Assembly (NCBI GenBank): GCA_902984215.1
Contig: CADWAF010004354.1
Coordinates: forward strand, 1 to 45,757
DNA: 45,757 nucleotides
Reading direction: 5' to 3'
From: Willaertia magna
Lineage: Eukaryota > Heterolobosea > Eutetramitea > Acrasida > Naegleriidae
Shown here: piece by piece, positions 30,014-38,382 of the stretch
Position numbering within the stretch: position 1 is the first letter of the stretch
Layout of the letters: the number at the start of each line of letters is the position of its first letter
The notes under the pieces: model-generated
What the model saw: only the letters and a program-made list of their open reading frames with translations
What the model was told of the DNA's origin: nothing
The model's database searches: none
Made by a program: the position numbers and the translations under genes

Positions 30014-30481
30014 ATGTCAGCACTTGTACCAGCATTTGTACGTTCTTTAAAGAAGATTAATAATAAAAAGATAGTATCATCGGCATATCTTTGGACGACA
30101 TTTAATTCTCAAAAAACAATTAGATTTTATCGTCACTCCCCAAAAGTATTTGAACCTGTTAACAATAATAATAACGCTTCAACCAATAATAAAGGTAACA
30201 ATAGAAAAGGAGGGTTTAATCCATCAATTTCAGCAAGAGAAATTCTTATTGGTATAATTGTTGTTTCTATTGCAGTTTCAAGTTATTATAGTTTTAAACA
30301 AACTGATAGAAAATTAGAATATAAAGAAAAGGTTAGAGAGGAAAGAAAGGAATCTATTAATGAAATGAAAGGTAATGTTAAGAATTGGTTACAAGAGAGA
30401 AAGGAAAAAAAGGAAAAAAAGAGAAGGGAAAAGATGGGAATTGTGGAGGAGACAGATGAAGAAGAAAAGAAAGAAGAATAA
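30014..30481 (+). CDS. Small probable mitochondrial inner-membrane protein, 155 aa
   Basis: The start is set at 30014 (A-rich context), giving MSALVPAFVRSLKKINNKK, a basic amphipathic presequence-like N-terminus; an upstream ATG at 29981 adds 11 residues. After an Asn/Gly-rich linker there is one hydrophobic helix (about 76-92, ILIGIIVVSIAVSSYY), then a long highly charged Lys/Glu helix to the end. This layout is common to small mitochondrial inner-membrane assembly factors and respiratory-complex subunits, but no specific family is recognised. It follows the 1330-aa gene by about 150 bases on the same strand. Confidence 0.6.
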   Translation: MSALVPAFVRSLKKINNKKIVSSAYLWTTFNSQKTIRFYRHSPKVFEPVNNNNNASTNNKGNNRKGGFNPSISAREILIGIIVVSIAVSSYYSFKQTDRKLEYKEKVREERKESINEMKGNVKNWLQERKEKKEKKRREKMGIVEETDEEEKKEE

Positions 30482-30545
30482 AATCAAACTTGCAAATAAA
30501 TGTACTGACAAATTGTTTAATTGATAAGAGGCAGACAATATCGAA

Positions 30546-30639
30546 GCATCAGTAGTGTAACGGTATCATACCAGCTTTCCAGTACTGAGCTAGTTCAAGA
30601 AGAAAGCTGGTGACCCGGGTTCGACTCCCGGCTGATGCA
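30546..30639 (+). tRNA. tRNA-Gly (TCC) with intron
   Basis: Acceptor GCATCAG pairs with CTGATGC, with discriminator A. The anticodon stem CCAGC/GCTGG encloses TTTCCA, then a 23-base intron (about 30582-30604), then A; anticodon TCC. The T arm CCGGG-TTCGACT-CCCGG is intact. The intron follows position 37, the normal site for eukaryotic nuclear tRNA introns, and can extend the anticodon stem (AGCTTT/AAAGCT). The mature length is 71. A T-run follows after about 12 bases. Confidence 0.92.
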
Positions 30640-30753
30640 ATGTATTATATTTTTACTGCTTTTGAGTCTGTTGTTTGAATTTTAAAACAAAAATCGGATG
30701 GTAAACTTCAATGCTTTTCTTAACCCTTGGTGAGGGTTAATATATTTTATTAA

Positions 30754-31770
30754 TTATTCTCCCTTATATTTTTTACAAGACCTAATATGAACCGCCAATC
30801 TGTCAGGTTCAAATCTTCTACTGCAACCTGTGCATTGAGCCATGCTATCCATATAAATTTTTCTAGCCTCTGCATTATAATTCTTAAAAGCTTCAGCGGA
30901 ATCATTACTATTTGGAATAGAAAGAGTTGGAGGATTAGGTACTTCCTTAATCAACTCATCAGGCAAACCTGAATGTTTCCAAATAGCAATCCTTTTCTCT
31001 GGACATTGAGGCAGATGAATTGGTAAAGATTTTGTACCATATTCTTGTCCACAACAATAACAAAACAACATTTTCTTATTCTGGAACTTAATATAACCAT
31101 TCTGAATTTTCTTAGCTGCATTATGTTCAAACCAAGTATTGCCATCCTTATCCTTACATGAATTTAAATGTACAACTAGTCTATCAGGTTCAAATCTTCT
31201 GTTACATGTTGGACAATGTATCATTGAATACTCTAAGAAAATATTATAGGCTTCATCATTATATTTATCAACCTCACTTTGATTAGAGTTTTGATCAGGC
31301 ATTGGAGTGGAAGGTGGATTTGCCAATTTAGTTGGAACTAATTCTTTAGGCAACGTACTTTTATAATCATTCATACGTTGTTGAGGACAACTCTTTAAGT
31401 GGATTGGTAAAGAGGTTGGTCCATACTTTTGCCCACAAAGGTAGCAATTTAACATTCTATTCACTCCGTGGGTTTTTTCTTCATGATGTTCTTTTTGAGG
31501 GTTGTTAGTATGTACAGAATGTTCCTTTTCTTCTTTCATTATTTGATGAGGCAAACTTGCAGAGTTTAAGCCTTTTTCTTCTTGTTCTTCTTTAACGGTT
31601 GTTGTAGTTACTTCTTCTTGTAATTCTAATTCTTTTTTATGTTCTATATGTTCTTCCTCTTGTTGTTGAATTACATTATTATTTGTTTCTTCTACTACCT
31701 CAACGACTTCTTGTTTAAGTTCTGTATTATTTTCAACAACAAAATCCTGTTTCGAGGAACCACAACCCAT
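30754..31770 (-). CDS. N-myristoylated C2HC zinc-finger protein (ZC2HC1-like), 338 aa
   Basis: The start is chosen at 31770, giving MGCGSSKQD, a strong N-myristoylation and adjacent-Cys palmitoylation motif; an ATG at 31806 would hide it. A Glu/Thr/Val-rich disordered stretch follows, then two tandem modules of about 110 residues. Each module has a CYLCGQKYGP...LPIHLKSC-type finger followed by a CPTCNRRFEPDRLVVHLNSC-type finger, making four Cys2-His-Cys zinc sites. The spacing is that of the ZC2HC1/FAM164 family, which is common in ciliated eukaryotes. The module duplication is ancient (moderate identity). Membrane tethering with four zinc fingers suggests a scaffold or adaptor role; the partner is unknown. 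Confidence 0.82.
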   Translation of the reverse strand: MGCGSSKQDFVVENNTELKQEVVEVVEETNNNVIQQQEEEHIEHKKELELQEEVTTTTVKEEQEEKGLNSASLPHQIMKEEKEHSVHTNNPQKEHHEEKTHGVNRMLNCYLCGQKYGPTSLPIHLKSCPQQRMNDYKSTLPKELVPTKLANPPSTPMPDQNSNQSEVDKYNDEAYNIFLEYSMIHCPTCNRRFEPDRLVVHLNSCKDKDGNTWFEHNAAKKIQNGYIKFQNKKMLFCYCCGQEYGTKSLPIHLPQCPEKRIAIWKHSGLPDELIKEVPNPPTLSIPNSNDSAEAFKNYNAEARKIYMDSMAQCTGCSRRFEPDRLAVHIRSCKKYKGE

Positions 31771-31906
31771 TCTCTCGTTTTTTTCTATTATTCTACAGTT
31801 CAGCATTTATTTTAGCGGTTGTTTGTAGTTCACATCGCCCGAACTGCAAGTTAACAAAACAGGGCGATTAAGCTCAATAATTAGTGAATCTAAATTCATT
31901 CAAATT

Positions 31907-33586
31907 TTACAATTCTCTTTTCACAAGCTTTACTTTTGACTCCTTTGATAATGTAAACATAAAACCTTCATTACTTTCCTTTACTTCCTTTTCGATTATA
32001 GTCACAGGTTCCACTTTAAAACGTAACAACAAATTTACAATAAATATTTTCTGTTCTAATAAACTAAAATTTGCACCTATACACTTCCTAAAACCGTAGC
32101 TAAATGGAAGAAAACTACAATGCGGTCTATTTTTTGAATTTTCACTATTAAATCTTTCTGGAATAAATTCTTTTACATCTGAACCAATTTCTCCTGTCTC
32201 TTTAGTGTTATTATTAATTGACCAATACTTTGGATCCATATGTAATGCATAAATATTTACCGAAACAGCATGTCCTTTTGGAATTTTATATCCTTCTATA
32301 GTTAAAGATTTTGTTAGCAATCTTTGAGAAAGTAAGGGAATTGGTGGATGAAGCCTTAAATTCTCTTTAATCACCCAATCTAAATATTCTATACTTTGTA
32401 ATTTCTCAATAAAATTATTATGATTTGAGGCATCAAAACTGTTGTTTATATCAAGTGACAATGGTGAAAATACTTTAATAATTTCTTTATATAATTTCTC
32501 CTGAATATTCAGATTTTTACCTAATTCACATAGTAAAAACGAAATAGCAGCACCTAAGAGAATGTTAATTAAAATTTCAATAAATAAAAACTTACTTGTA
32601 GTGTCATGGCCTGCCAGAAAGAAAATTAAAACATTATCTCTTAATTCTTCTTCTGTAAATTTCTCTTCGTGTTCTTCACTTATTTCAATCATCATATCTA
32701 ACAATGTTTTTTCTTTTTCTATCGTCATAGTATTGTTGTATTCATTATTTTCTATTTCCTCTTTACGTTTTCTTATTATACTATAAATTAATTGGTCAAT
32801 TAAACTTAAACTGTCATTCATTTTCTTATTATCTTCGTTTCTAATGTTAGAATACAATTTCCCTAAAAATAGCCTTTTAAAAGAACACATATTATCCATT
32901 ATATATTGATACGCTTCTAAATAGATGTTCATATCTTCTTCTTTATTAGTAGTATTAAGAATTAAAGTAGATAATGAATTAAAATTATAACCAAAAGCTG
33001 CCTCTCCTAATATATCTAAAGTTAATCTTGTAGAGAAGTGAGCTGGATGTATTATTAATTCATTTCTGTCAATTAACATCTTTTCCAACGTATCTAAACA
33101 TAATGTAGACTTTCTCCAAAATAATTGAGAAAATCTATCAATATTATAAAAAGCAGGATTAATTATACTTCTTTGTCTTTTCCAGTTATCACCATTAACA
33201 AATACTAAATTAGTTTTACCCATAAAGGCTATCATATGCGGAGTAAGAAAAGAACTGTTCTTTTCAGCCTCTCTCCAATGCGTTAGAATAATCTTAGCAG
33301 CCTCTGGGGTTCCAAAATCAATAAAAGGTCTTGTGACAACATAGAAATTCATTACTGGTTTATAGTTATATCTTTTTATTAATTCATAAGCTCTAATTGC
33401 TATATTTCTATTATCTGAAAGGAATAGAAATATATCTTTTAAAGATACTCTGGGTATTGATAGTTTTGTTTTTACATTAATTACTTTATTTTGGGAATAA
33501 TTAAAGAAAAGTATAATTATTGTTACTAAAACTAATAAAACTAGTATAAATAATAGAAAGAAAAGAAATAGTAAATTAAAAAACAT
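31907..33586 (-). CDS. Cytochrome P450, 545 aa, one 42-nt in-frame intron
   Basis: Exons 33586-32596 and 32553-31907 flank a 42-base intron (GTAAGT...CTTAG). It has no stop and is a multiple of three, so the unspliced frame stays open at 559 aa. Splicing gives AGHDTTSAAISFLLCEL, the normal I-helix. An N-terminal membrane anchor (about 1-30), K-helix KENLRLHPP, and heme loop PFSYGFRKCIGANFS with Cys at about residue 485 are visible. The sequence fits CYP4-like monooxygenases, which often hydroxylate fatty acids; the substrate is not assignable. It lies tail to tail with no partner gene of obvious related function. Confidence 0.92.
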   Translation of the reverse strand: MFFNLLFLFFLLFILVLLVLVTIIILFFNYSQNKVINVKTKLSIPRVSLKDIFLFLSDNRNIAIRAYELIKRYNYKPVMNFYVVTRPFIDFGTPEAAKIILTHWREAEKNSSFLTPHMIAFMGKTNLVFVNGDNWKRQRSIINPAFYNIDRFSQLFWRKSTLCLDTLEKMLIDRNELIIHPAHFSTRLTLDILGEAAFGYNFNSLSTLILNTTNKEEDMNIYLEAYQYIMDNMCSFKRLFLGKLYSNIRNEDNKKMNDSLSLIDQLIYSIIRKRKEEIENNEYNNTMTIEKEKTLLDMMIEISEEHEEKFTEEELRDNVLIFFLAGHDTTSKFLFIEILINILLGAAISFLLCELGKNLNIQEKLYKEIIKVFSPLSLDINNSFDASNHNNFIEKLQSIEYLDWVIKENLRLHPPIPLLSQRLLTKSLTIEGYKIPKGHAVSVNIYALHMDPKYWSINNNTKETGEIGSDVKEFIPERFNSENSKNRPHCSFLPFSYGFRKCIGANFSLLEQKIFIVNLLLRFKVEPVTIIEKEVKESNEGFMFTLSKESKVKLVKREL

Positions 33587-34196
33587 TTCGGAATTGTCAC
33601 TTTTTTTAATTGTAAATCTATCTTCTATTTGTTTTTCTAAAGAAATTCAATTGTTAGTTTTACTGTAATAATTGAAAAGCCTTTAAATTTACAGTTATTA
33701 CTTTAAGTTGTATTCCCCGGAGAATCAAACTTTTATACTTGAACATTAATTTTCTTCACTTTCATTCAAAGAAATTCGTCAATGAATCCATTGTTAAATT
33801 GAATGCATTGTTGGTTCTCACATTTTTTACTAGCGAATACCAACATGAACGCTTTTAAGCTGGTGGAACTTCTACTGCGGAACAAAAACAGTTCAAGCAA
33901 AAAGAAAATTAGGCTTCTTGTTTTCATCCCGTGATTGTGAAACACCATTCATATGAACACGAAATCAATTGATTTCAAATACCAACTTACAATAACACAA
34001 TTACAATACCGCCATCCAAACTACTTATTTTTTATTTTTTCACCATTTATTTTCCCCAAACGCCCTAGTCCATTTGTCGCCTAAACTTATTTTCCCTCTT
34101 GCCTTCTTTTAAAACCGTTAAATTTATATAAAAAGGGTTCGCTAATTGGGTTTAATTGAAAAAACAAGATAAAAACAAATAACTAGAAAGAACAAG
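33587..34196. promoter_or_regulatory. Divergent intergenic region between P450 and the 41-aa gene
   Basis: About 610 bases lie between divergent starts, so both promoters should be here. Short minus-strand frames lack any domain and have no intron or start context in their favour. Nothing else is recognised. Confidence 0.4.
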
Positions 34197-34322
34197 ATGT
34201 GTTATGCAACTAAATGTACAAAGTGCGGAAAAACAACTTGGGCAGGATGTGGAATGCACAAGGCTAGTGTAATGCAAAACGTTCCTCCACAAGAAAGATG
34301 TACTTGTCCAGAAAGGCAATGA
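34197..34322 (+). CDS. Conserved small Cys-rich protein, 41 aa
   Basis: A very short gene: ATG at 34197 after an A-rich leader, TGA at 34320-34322. The protein starts MCYATKCTKCGKTTWAGCG and contains CxxCGKTTWxGCG, a His, VMxxVP, and a final CTC. From memory, this pattern is a widely conserved tiny eukaryotic protein (fungi, plants, protists) with the core CGKxTWxGCGxH; its function is not established as far as I know. Six or seven Cys plus one His suggest metal binding. It uses TGA, showing that TGA is a stop here. It has a discrete 5' leader and lies ahead of the TMEM43-like gene, so it is a gene rather than a leader peptide by appearance. Confidence 0.82.
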   Translation: MCYATKCTKCGKTTWAGCGMHKASVMQNVPPQERCTCPERQ

Positions 34323-34535
34323 ATGTGTCGTGTAATGTAAAAGATCTGATTCACCTCCTTTTACGATCTTTAAATTTTGTAAATTTATAAAATAAAAAAT
34401 TTGTTTGTCAAAAAGCCATTATTTAAAGTTTAACATTTTATTTCCTTAATACGCCTGTGTTCTTGTTATTGCAATGTGTTTTTGAACTTGTACAAGTTCC
34501 CAGTTCTTTTCAATAAAAAACCAACAAAAATAAAA

Positions 34536-35978
34536 ATGGCCAAGAACGCTCTACTAGAAGCTATTGCAGGTTTCTTCTTTCGAACAACACTTAAACCTCT
34601 ATTTTCAAAGTTACTTAAACGATTAGCACCACTCATCCTATTTATTTTAATTATATTTGTCATGCCTTATTGGATGTACCTTGAAGAAAGAAAAGGTTAT
34701 AGACAATCAGAAGCCTTTACTGAAATTAAAGACAATCAATTAGCAGTAAACTTGTACCACACACCAAACTACAAGGATATCGCTGAAACGTTAGTTGAAA
34801 ATTCAAATTATAAATGGATTCATTTCAATACGCCAGAAGAAACATTAAAGATTACAAAACCAATTTATGATTCTGATTTTGATTTGGTGTTTGACAAAGC
34901 ATTAGAAGTTGAAAGACAAGTTCTGTATTGTCAATGGGAAGAAACTGTTGTTTATGGAGATGATGAAGATGATGATGATGAATATTATTATCACAAGAAA
35001 TGGGTTCCTTATAGAATTAATTCTTATTATTTTAATAATCCGTTAACTTATCATAATCCTTCGAAAGATAGTCCTATTCCACAAAAACTATATACTTTAC
35101 AAAATGATAATTCAAAAGTTTTTATTAAGAATGAAAAAGAAAATTTTATTTTATCACATAAATTATTACAAAAACTTAAAATGCCAAAAACTACAGTTGA
35201 CTTTGGCGATGTTGCTGATTTCCATAAAAATTACGAATTGACCAAAGAAATGATTGAAATTAACAATGAAAATAATAACCAAAATGAACAACAATCATCT
35301 ACCTACCAACAACACGGTTTTAAATACATTGGAAAAGGTGTTTTTTATTGTCCCTATGAGAATACAGTTTTTGAGAAATCTATGAAAGCAGTAGGTTTAT
35401 TTACAACAGGGAATATTATTGGTTCTGCTTTAACTCATGGGATAGCTAATTTAATTAATGATTGTAATCCTGGAGACATTAAGATTGAATTTATTCAAAT
35501 GAAACCAACTAAACCTGATATTTCAATCATTGCTCATCCATCAAAAGTTGGAAATGAAATTATTTTGGATACAGCCTTAACGTCAAATGATTATGAAATT
35601 GGTTATGTTCATGATGGATTTTATGAAACATTTGAAGATGTTTTCAAAAAGGAAACAACTGAAACGTTTAGACAACTTCTTTTCATTAGATTGTTATCAA
35701 TTATTTGGGGATTTATATTAGCAGCTTATTTATCGTATTTTAGTGTTCCACACACAAATGAAAAGCGTTTGACAGTTGTAGGTTTACTTGCCTTAGATTT
35801 GATATTAATTATATGGACATTAGTTTGTCGTTCTGTTTTTTGGCTTGGAATTTTATTTGTTTTTATAAGTGTAACTATTTACTTACTTAAGATTGATGAA
35901 AAGTTAAATTGGAAACGATTTTATGATAATTTTGTAGTTGATAATAAGGGGCACAAAGGAGAATTGTTTGTAAAATAA
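34536..35978 (+). CDS. TMEM43 (LUMA)-like multi-pass membrane protein, 480 aa
   Basis: The start at 34536 (MAKNALLEAIAGFFFRTTLK) is chosen for its A-rich context. One hydrophobic helix lies near the N-terminus (about 26-44, LILFILIIFVMPYWMYLE), then a large hydrophilic loop, then about three to four helices at the C-terminus (about 385-465). The loop has repeated EIKDNQLAVNLYHTPNY- and DFGDVADFHKNYELTK-like beta segments. This one-plus-three helix layout and the EERKGYRQSEAF-type segment fit the TMEM43/DUF1625 family of ER and inner nuclear membrane proteins. Identity is low, so the family call is moderate. An acidic DDEDDDDEYY patch interrupts the loop. No known reaction. Confidence 0.55.
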   Translation: MAKNALLEAIAGFFFRTTLKPLFSKLLKRLAPLILFILIIFVMPYWMYLEERKGYRQSEAFTEIKDNQLAVNLYHTPNYKDIAETLVENSNYKWIHFNTPEETLKITKPIYDSDFDLVFDKALEVERQVLYCQWEETVVYGDDEDDDDEYYYHKKWVPYRINSYYFNNPLTYHNPSKDSPIPQKLYTLQNDNSKVFIKNEKENFILSHKLLQKLKMPKTTVDFGDVADFHKNYELTKEMIEINNENNNQNEQQSSTYQQHGFKYIGKGVFYCPYENTVFEKSMKAVGLFTTGNIIGSALTHGIANLINDCNPGDIKIEFIQMKPTKPDISIIAHPSKVGNEIILDTALTSNDYEIGYVHDGFYETFEDVFKKETTETFRQLLFIRLLSIIWGFILAAYLSYFSVPHTNEKRLTVVGLLALDLILIIWTLVCRSVFWLGILFVFISVTIYLLKIDEKLNWKRFYDNFVVDNKGHKGELFVK

Positions 35979-36245
35979 AAAAGTTACTGATACGTTTTGT
36001 ACCCAAATGAATTTTTGTCCCAAACCAAACTTCAAAAATTAGAAAGAAACAAAAAACGAAACAGAAGTGATTGTGGTAGTTCTGCATGGCTTAAAAAGAG
36101 AAAATTAAAATCATTGTTAATAATCTGCAATAATAAAATAGTTATTTCGTGCTTGAATGATGAGACGCAGAAGAAGCTACAGATTCGTCTCAAAGAATTT
36201 GAATAACTACAAAAAATTGGTGATAAATAAATAACAATTGAATAT

Positions 36246-36316
36246 TGCGTCGACCGGGAATCGAACCCGGGTCGCAGCGATGGCAACGCTGCATTCTACC
36301 ACTAAACCATCGACGC
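36246..36316 (-). tRNA. tRNA-Gly (GCC)
   Basis: A 71-base minus-strand cloverleaf: acceptor GCGTCGA pairs with TCGACGC, discriminator A. D arm GGTTTAGTGGTAGAAT. Anticodon stem CAGCG/CGCTG with loop TTGCCAT, anticodon GCC. T arm CCGGG-TTCGATT-CCCGG. No intron. It lies between the tail of the TMEM43-like gene and that of the GNAT gene. Confidence 0.95.
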
Positions 36317-36400
36317 TCCTGTATAATATGTATTTTGCTTCCTAAAATACATTCCTTCCGTTGTGTTGTTGTGGCTTTGTTTTTATTTGTTGTTTTTGTT

Positions 36401-37060
36401 TTATTCCACTAACTTTTCCAATTTTAAAAAGACAACTGGAATTCTCAATACTTCATCTGTTTCAAAAGGTTCTTCACCAACATGTTTTAAATGGCATTTC
36501 GTTTTATACATATTAATCAACTGAGTTGCACAATTAAATACTTTACAACTAACATATTTACAACCCAATAACTTTGCCAAATCCACTACAATCTCATTAA
36601 TCACCATTTGAGCAAAAGTAAACACTCTTCCTTCTCTTTCAAATTTACAATTTAACCCTTCAACCTTAGCTAACATTCCAAAATAAAGTTTTTTAACATT
36701 CTCTTCCATTAAAATACTAACAAAAACGGAACCCATTAATTGTTTTGAAGAATTATCAATGAGACAAATGATTCCTTCCATTGATTTTGTTTGATTTTCA
36801 ACAATTTCTGTAATTTCCTCTTCATTAGTTCTTTTTCTTTCAAATTCTTCAAAAATATATCCTTCTTTTAGATATGCTCTATTAACAATATGTGTAATTT
36901 CTTTTACTCTTTCTAAAGTAGCTAATTCTAAAATGATATTACAAGTTGATTGTTGTTCTTGTGTATGGTTTTTAAATTGTAAATGTGTGGAAATATAATC
37001 TTTATTTCTTTCAAATATTTCATTAAATGTTGTGATTTCAGTATTAGATGTGGTTGCCAT
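36401..37060 (-). CDS. GNAT-family N-acetyltransferase-like protein, 219 aa
   Basis: After a 35-residue leader, the fold begins IILELATLERVKEITHIVN with RAY, a typical GNAT first strand and helix. GIICLIDNSSKQLMGSVFVSI forms the central strands, LYFGMLAKVEGL is the strand before the acetyl-CoA loop, and ELAKLLGC-like VDLAKLLGCKYVSC with INMYKTKCHLKHVGEEPF match the C-terminal helix-strand part. The pyrophosphate-binding R/QxxGxG/A loop is degenerate (KFEREGRVFTF). It may acetylate a small molecule or protein; the substrate is unknown. It resembles fungal and amoebal small GNAT proteins of about 200 residues. No target signal is seen. Confidence 0.68.
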   Translation of the reverse strand: MATTSNTEITTFNEIFERNKDYISTHLQFKNHTQEQQSTCNIILELATLERVKEITHIVNRAYLKEGYIFEEFERKRTNEEEITEIVENQTKSMEGIICLIDNSSKQLMGSVFVSILMEENVKKLYFGMLAKVEGLNCKFEREGRVFTFAQMVINEIVVDLAKLLGCKYVSCKVFNCATQLINMYKTKCHLKHVGEEPFETDEVLRIPVVFLKLEKLVE

Positions 37061-37411
37061 TCCGATTTCTTTTTTTTTATGTGATTACTTTAGAGATTCT
37101 TCTATTTTTTTCTGTTGTAAAATTCCCAAGTTATAACTCCACGTTCGAAACGGTGCGTTTGTGAATTGTAAGCGAGTGAATTACAGTTCCAATAAACACC
37201 TAGCGATTAATACCCAAAAGCAACAAATCTAATTACACTGTTGAAAACTAAGAAAAGTATAGTTTACATCAGTTTTTCAATAATAATTGGTATGACAATA
37301 AAGTCATAACAAAGTTTTATGTTACAAAAAAAAAGGCTAACTGTACATTTGTGAAAGTCCCAAATACTTTCATTTAAAAAGGCTAACTAACTGAGAAAAG
37401 GCTAAAAAGGC
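37061..37411. other. Intergenic with short AAAGGCTA repeats
   Basis: This 350-base stretch lies between the GNAT start and the end of the RPEL gene on the same strand. Three spaced copies of AAAAGGCTAA-like words occur at about 37330-37410. No gene or RNA fold is recognised. Confidence 0.4.
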
Positions 37412-37798
37412 TTATAGTTTCTGCTCTAATTGAGAATGTACTTGTTTTACATGAGGTTCAACTGGACTTAGTTGAGTAATTTCTTTCCTAGAAGGTCTAT
37501 TCTTCAGGAAATCTTCCATACGTTTTCTTTTTAATTCTTTTCCTTTCATTTGGTCTTCTGTTGGACAAAGTATACCTCTTTGTTCTAATTCTTCAACATT
37601 AGGACGATGTTCTAGCTTTTGAGATAAAGTACATTGTCTTTTTCTCCATAATAATTGTTCAACGGTTTTCATTAAGGAATAACTAACTTTAGCGTTACAT
37701 TCATATTCTTTTAGAATATTTCTTTCTAACAATTCTTGCAAGTTCGGTCTAGATTCTACAAACTTTTCTAATTGTTCCCTAGTGGTAGTTGATAACAT
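37412..37798 (-). CDS. RPEL-repeat protein, likely G-actin-binding, 128 aa
   Basis: Three RPEL-type units are visible: LEKFVESRPNLQELLERNIL (about 8-27), LSQKLEHRPNVEELEQRGIL (about 58-77) and MEDFLKNRPSRKEITQLSPV (about 93-112, degenerate). The second fits the consensus LxxxLxxRPxxxELxxRGIL best. RPEL motifs of MRTF and Phactr bind monomeric actin through the invariant Arg and Pro. Nearly the whole protein consists of these units, with no SAP or phosphatase-binding region, so it may act as a small actin-sequestering protein or cofactor. A basic stretch (KELKRKRM) between units two and three could be a nuclear localisation signal, as in MRTF. Start at 37798 is the only ATG before the first unit. 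Confidence 0.8.
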   Translation of the reverse strand: MLSTTTREQLEKFVESRPNLQELLERNILKEYECNAKVSYSLMKTVEQLLWRKRQCTLSQKLEHRPNVEELEQRGILCPTEDQMKGKELKRKRMEDFLKNRPSRKEITQLSPVEPHVKQVHSQLEQKL

Positions 37799-38382
37799 AT
37801 TTCCGAATTATTTAAATAATTTTAAATAATTATATATTTTTTATAATAAAATTACTAGATTAAGTTTATGAGAAGCCTTGGTAAACCAATAATAATATAC
37901 TATCTTCCTAACCGGTTACTAACGGGCTTTATCAAACAATAATAATAGAAAAACTATTCAAAGAAGAAGGGATAGTCGTTTATCGGATTTTTTCGAAAAG
38001 TATTTTTTTTTGATGGATTAATGTGCAGTTTTAAATGAAGTGCATACAGTCAACTTCAAGCAAGACAAGTTCAAATCAGAAGCCCTTGTCCATCAAACTG
38101 GATCAAACGTCAATTGAAAAGCTCCGATGACTTGATGAACAAAACTACAAAATTGCTTTTTTATTGTCTCATCCAACAATCTCAAAAACCCTATCGCCTC
38201 GAATCCATTCAAAAAACCATTCATGGTCTTTTATTCTTGATGTCACTAATTATCCCATTCATAAACATTTTCATCTAAAACGTTCTGTTAATTAAAATCC
38301 TTATGTTTATCAAAACTACTTTAATTTTTTAAAAAGTAGAAAAGCCTTCAAAGTAAAATTTGTTATTTCTGGTTGTTTAAAA
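37799..38382. promoter_or_regulatory. Divergent intergenic region between RPEL and BCS1 genes
   Basis: About 580 bases between divergent starts, AT-rich with T-runs (AGTATTTTTTTTTGATGG). No supported gene; both promoters are expected here. Confidence 0.4.

Noticed and set aside
35997..36206. Small plus-strand frame after the TMEM43-like gene
   Set aside because: Lys-rich with no domain, no leader and no conserved pattern; likely 3' flank.
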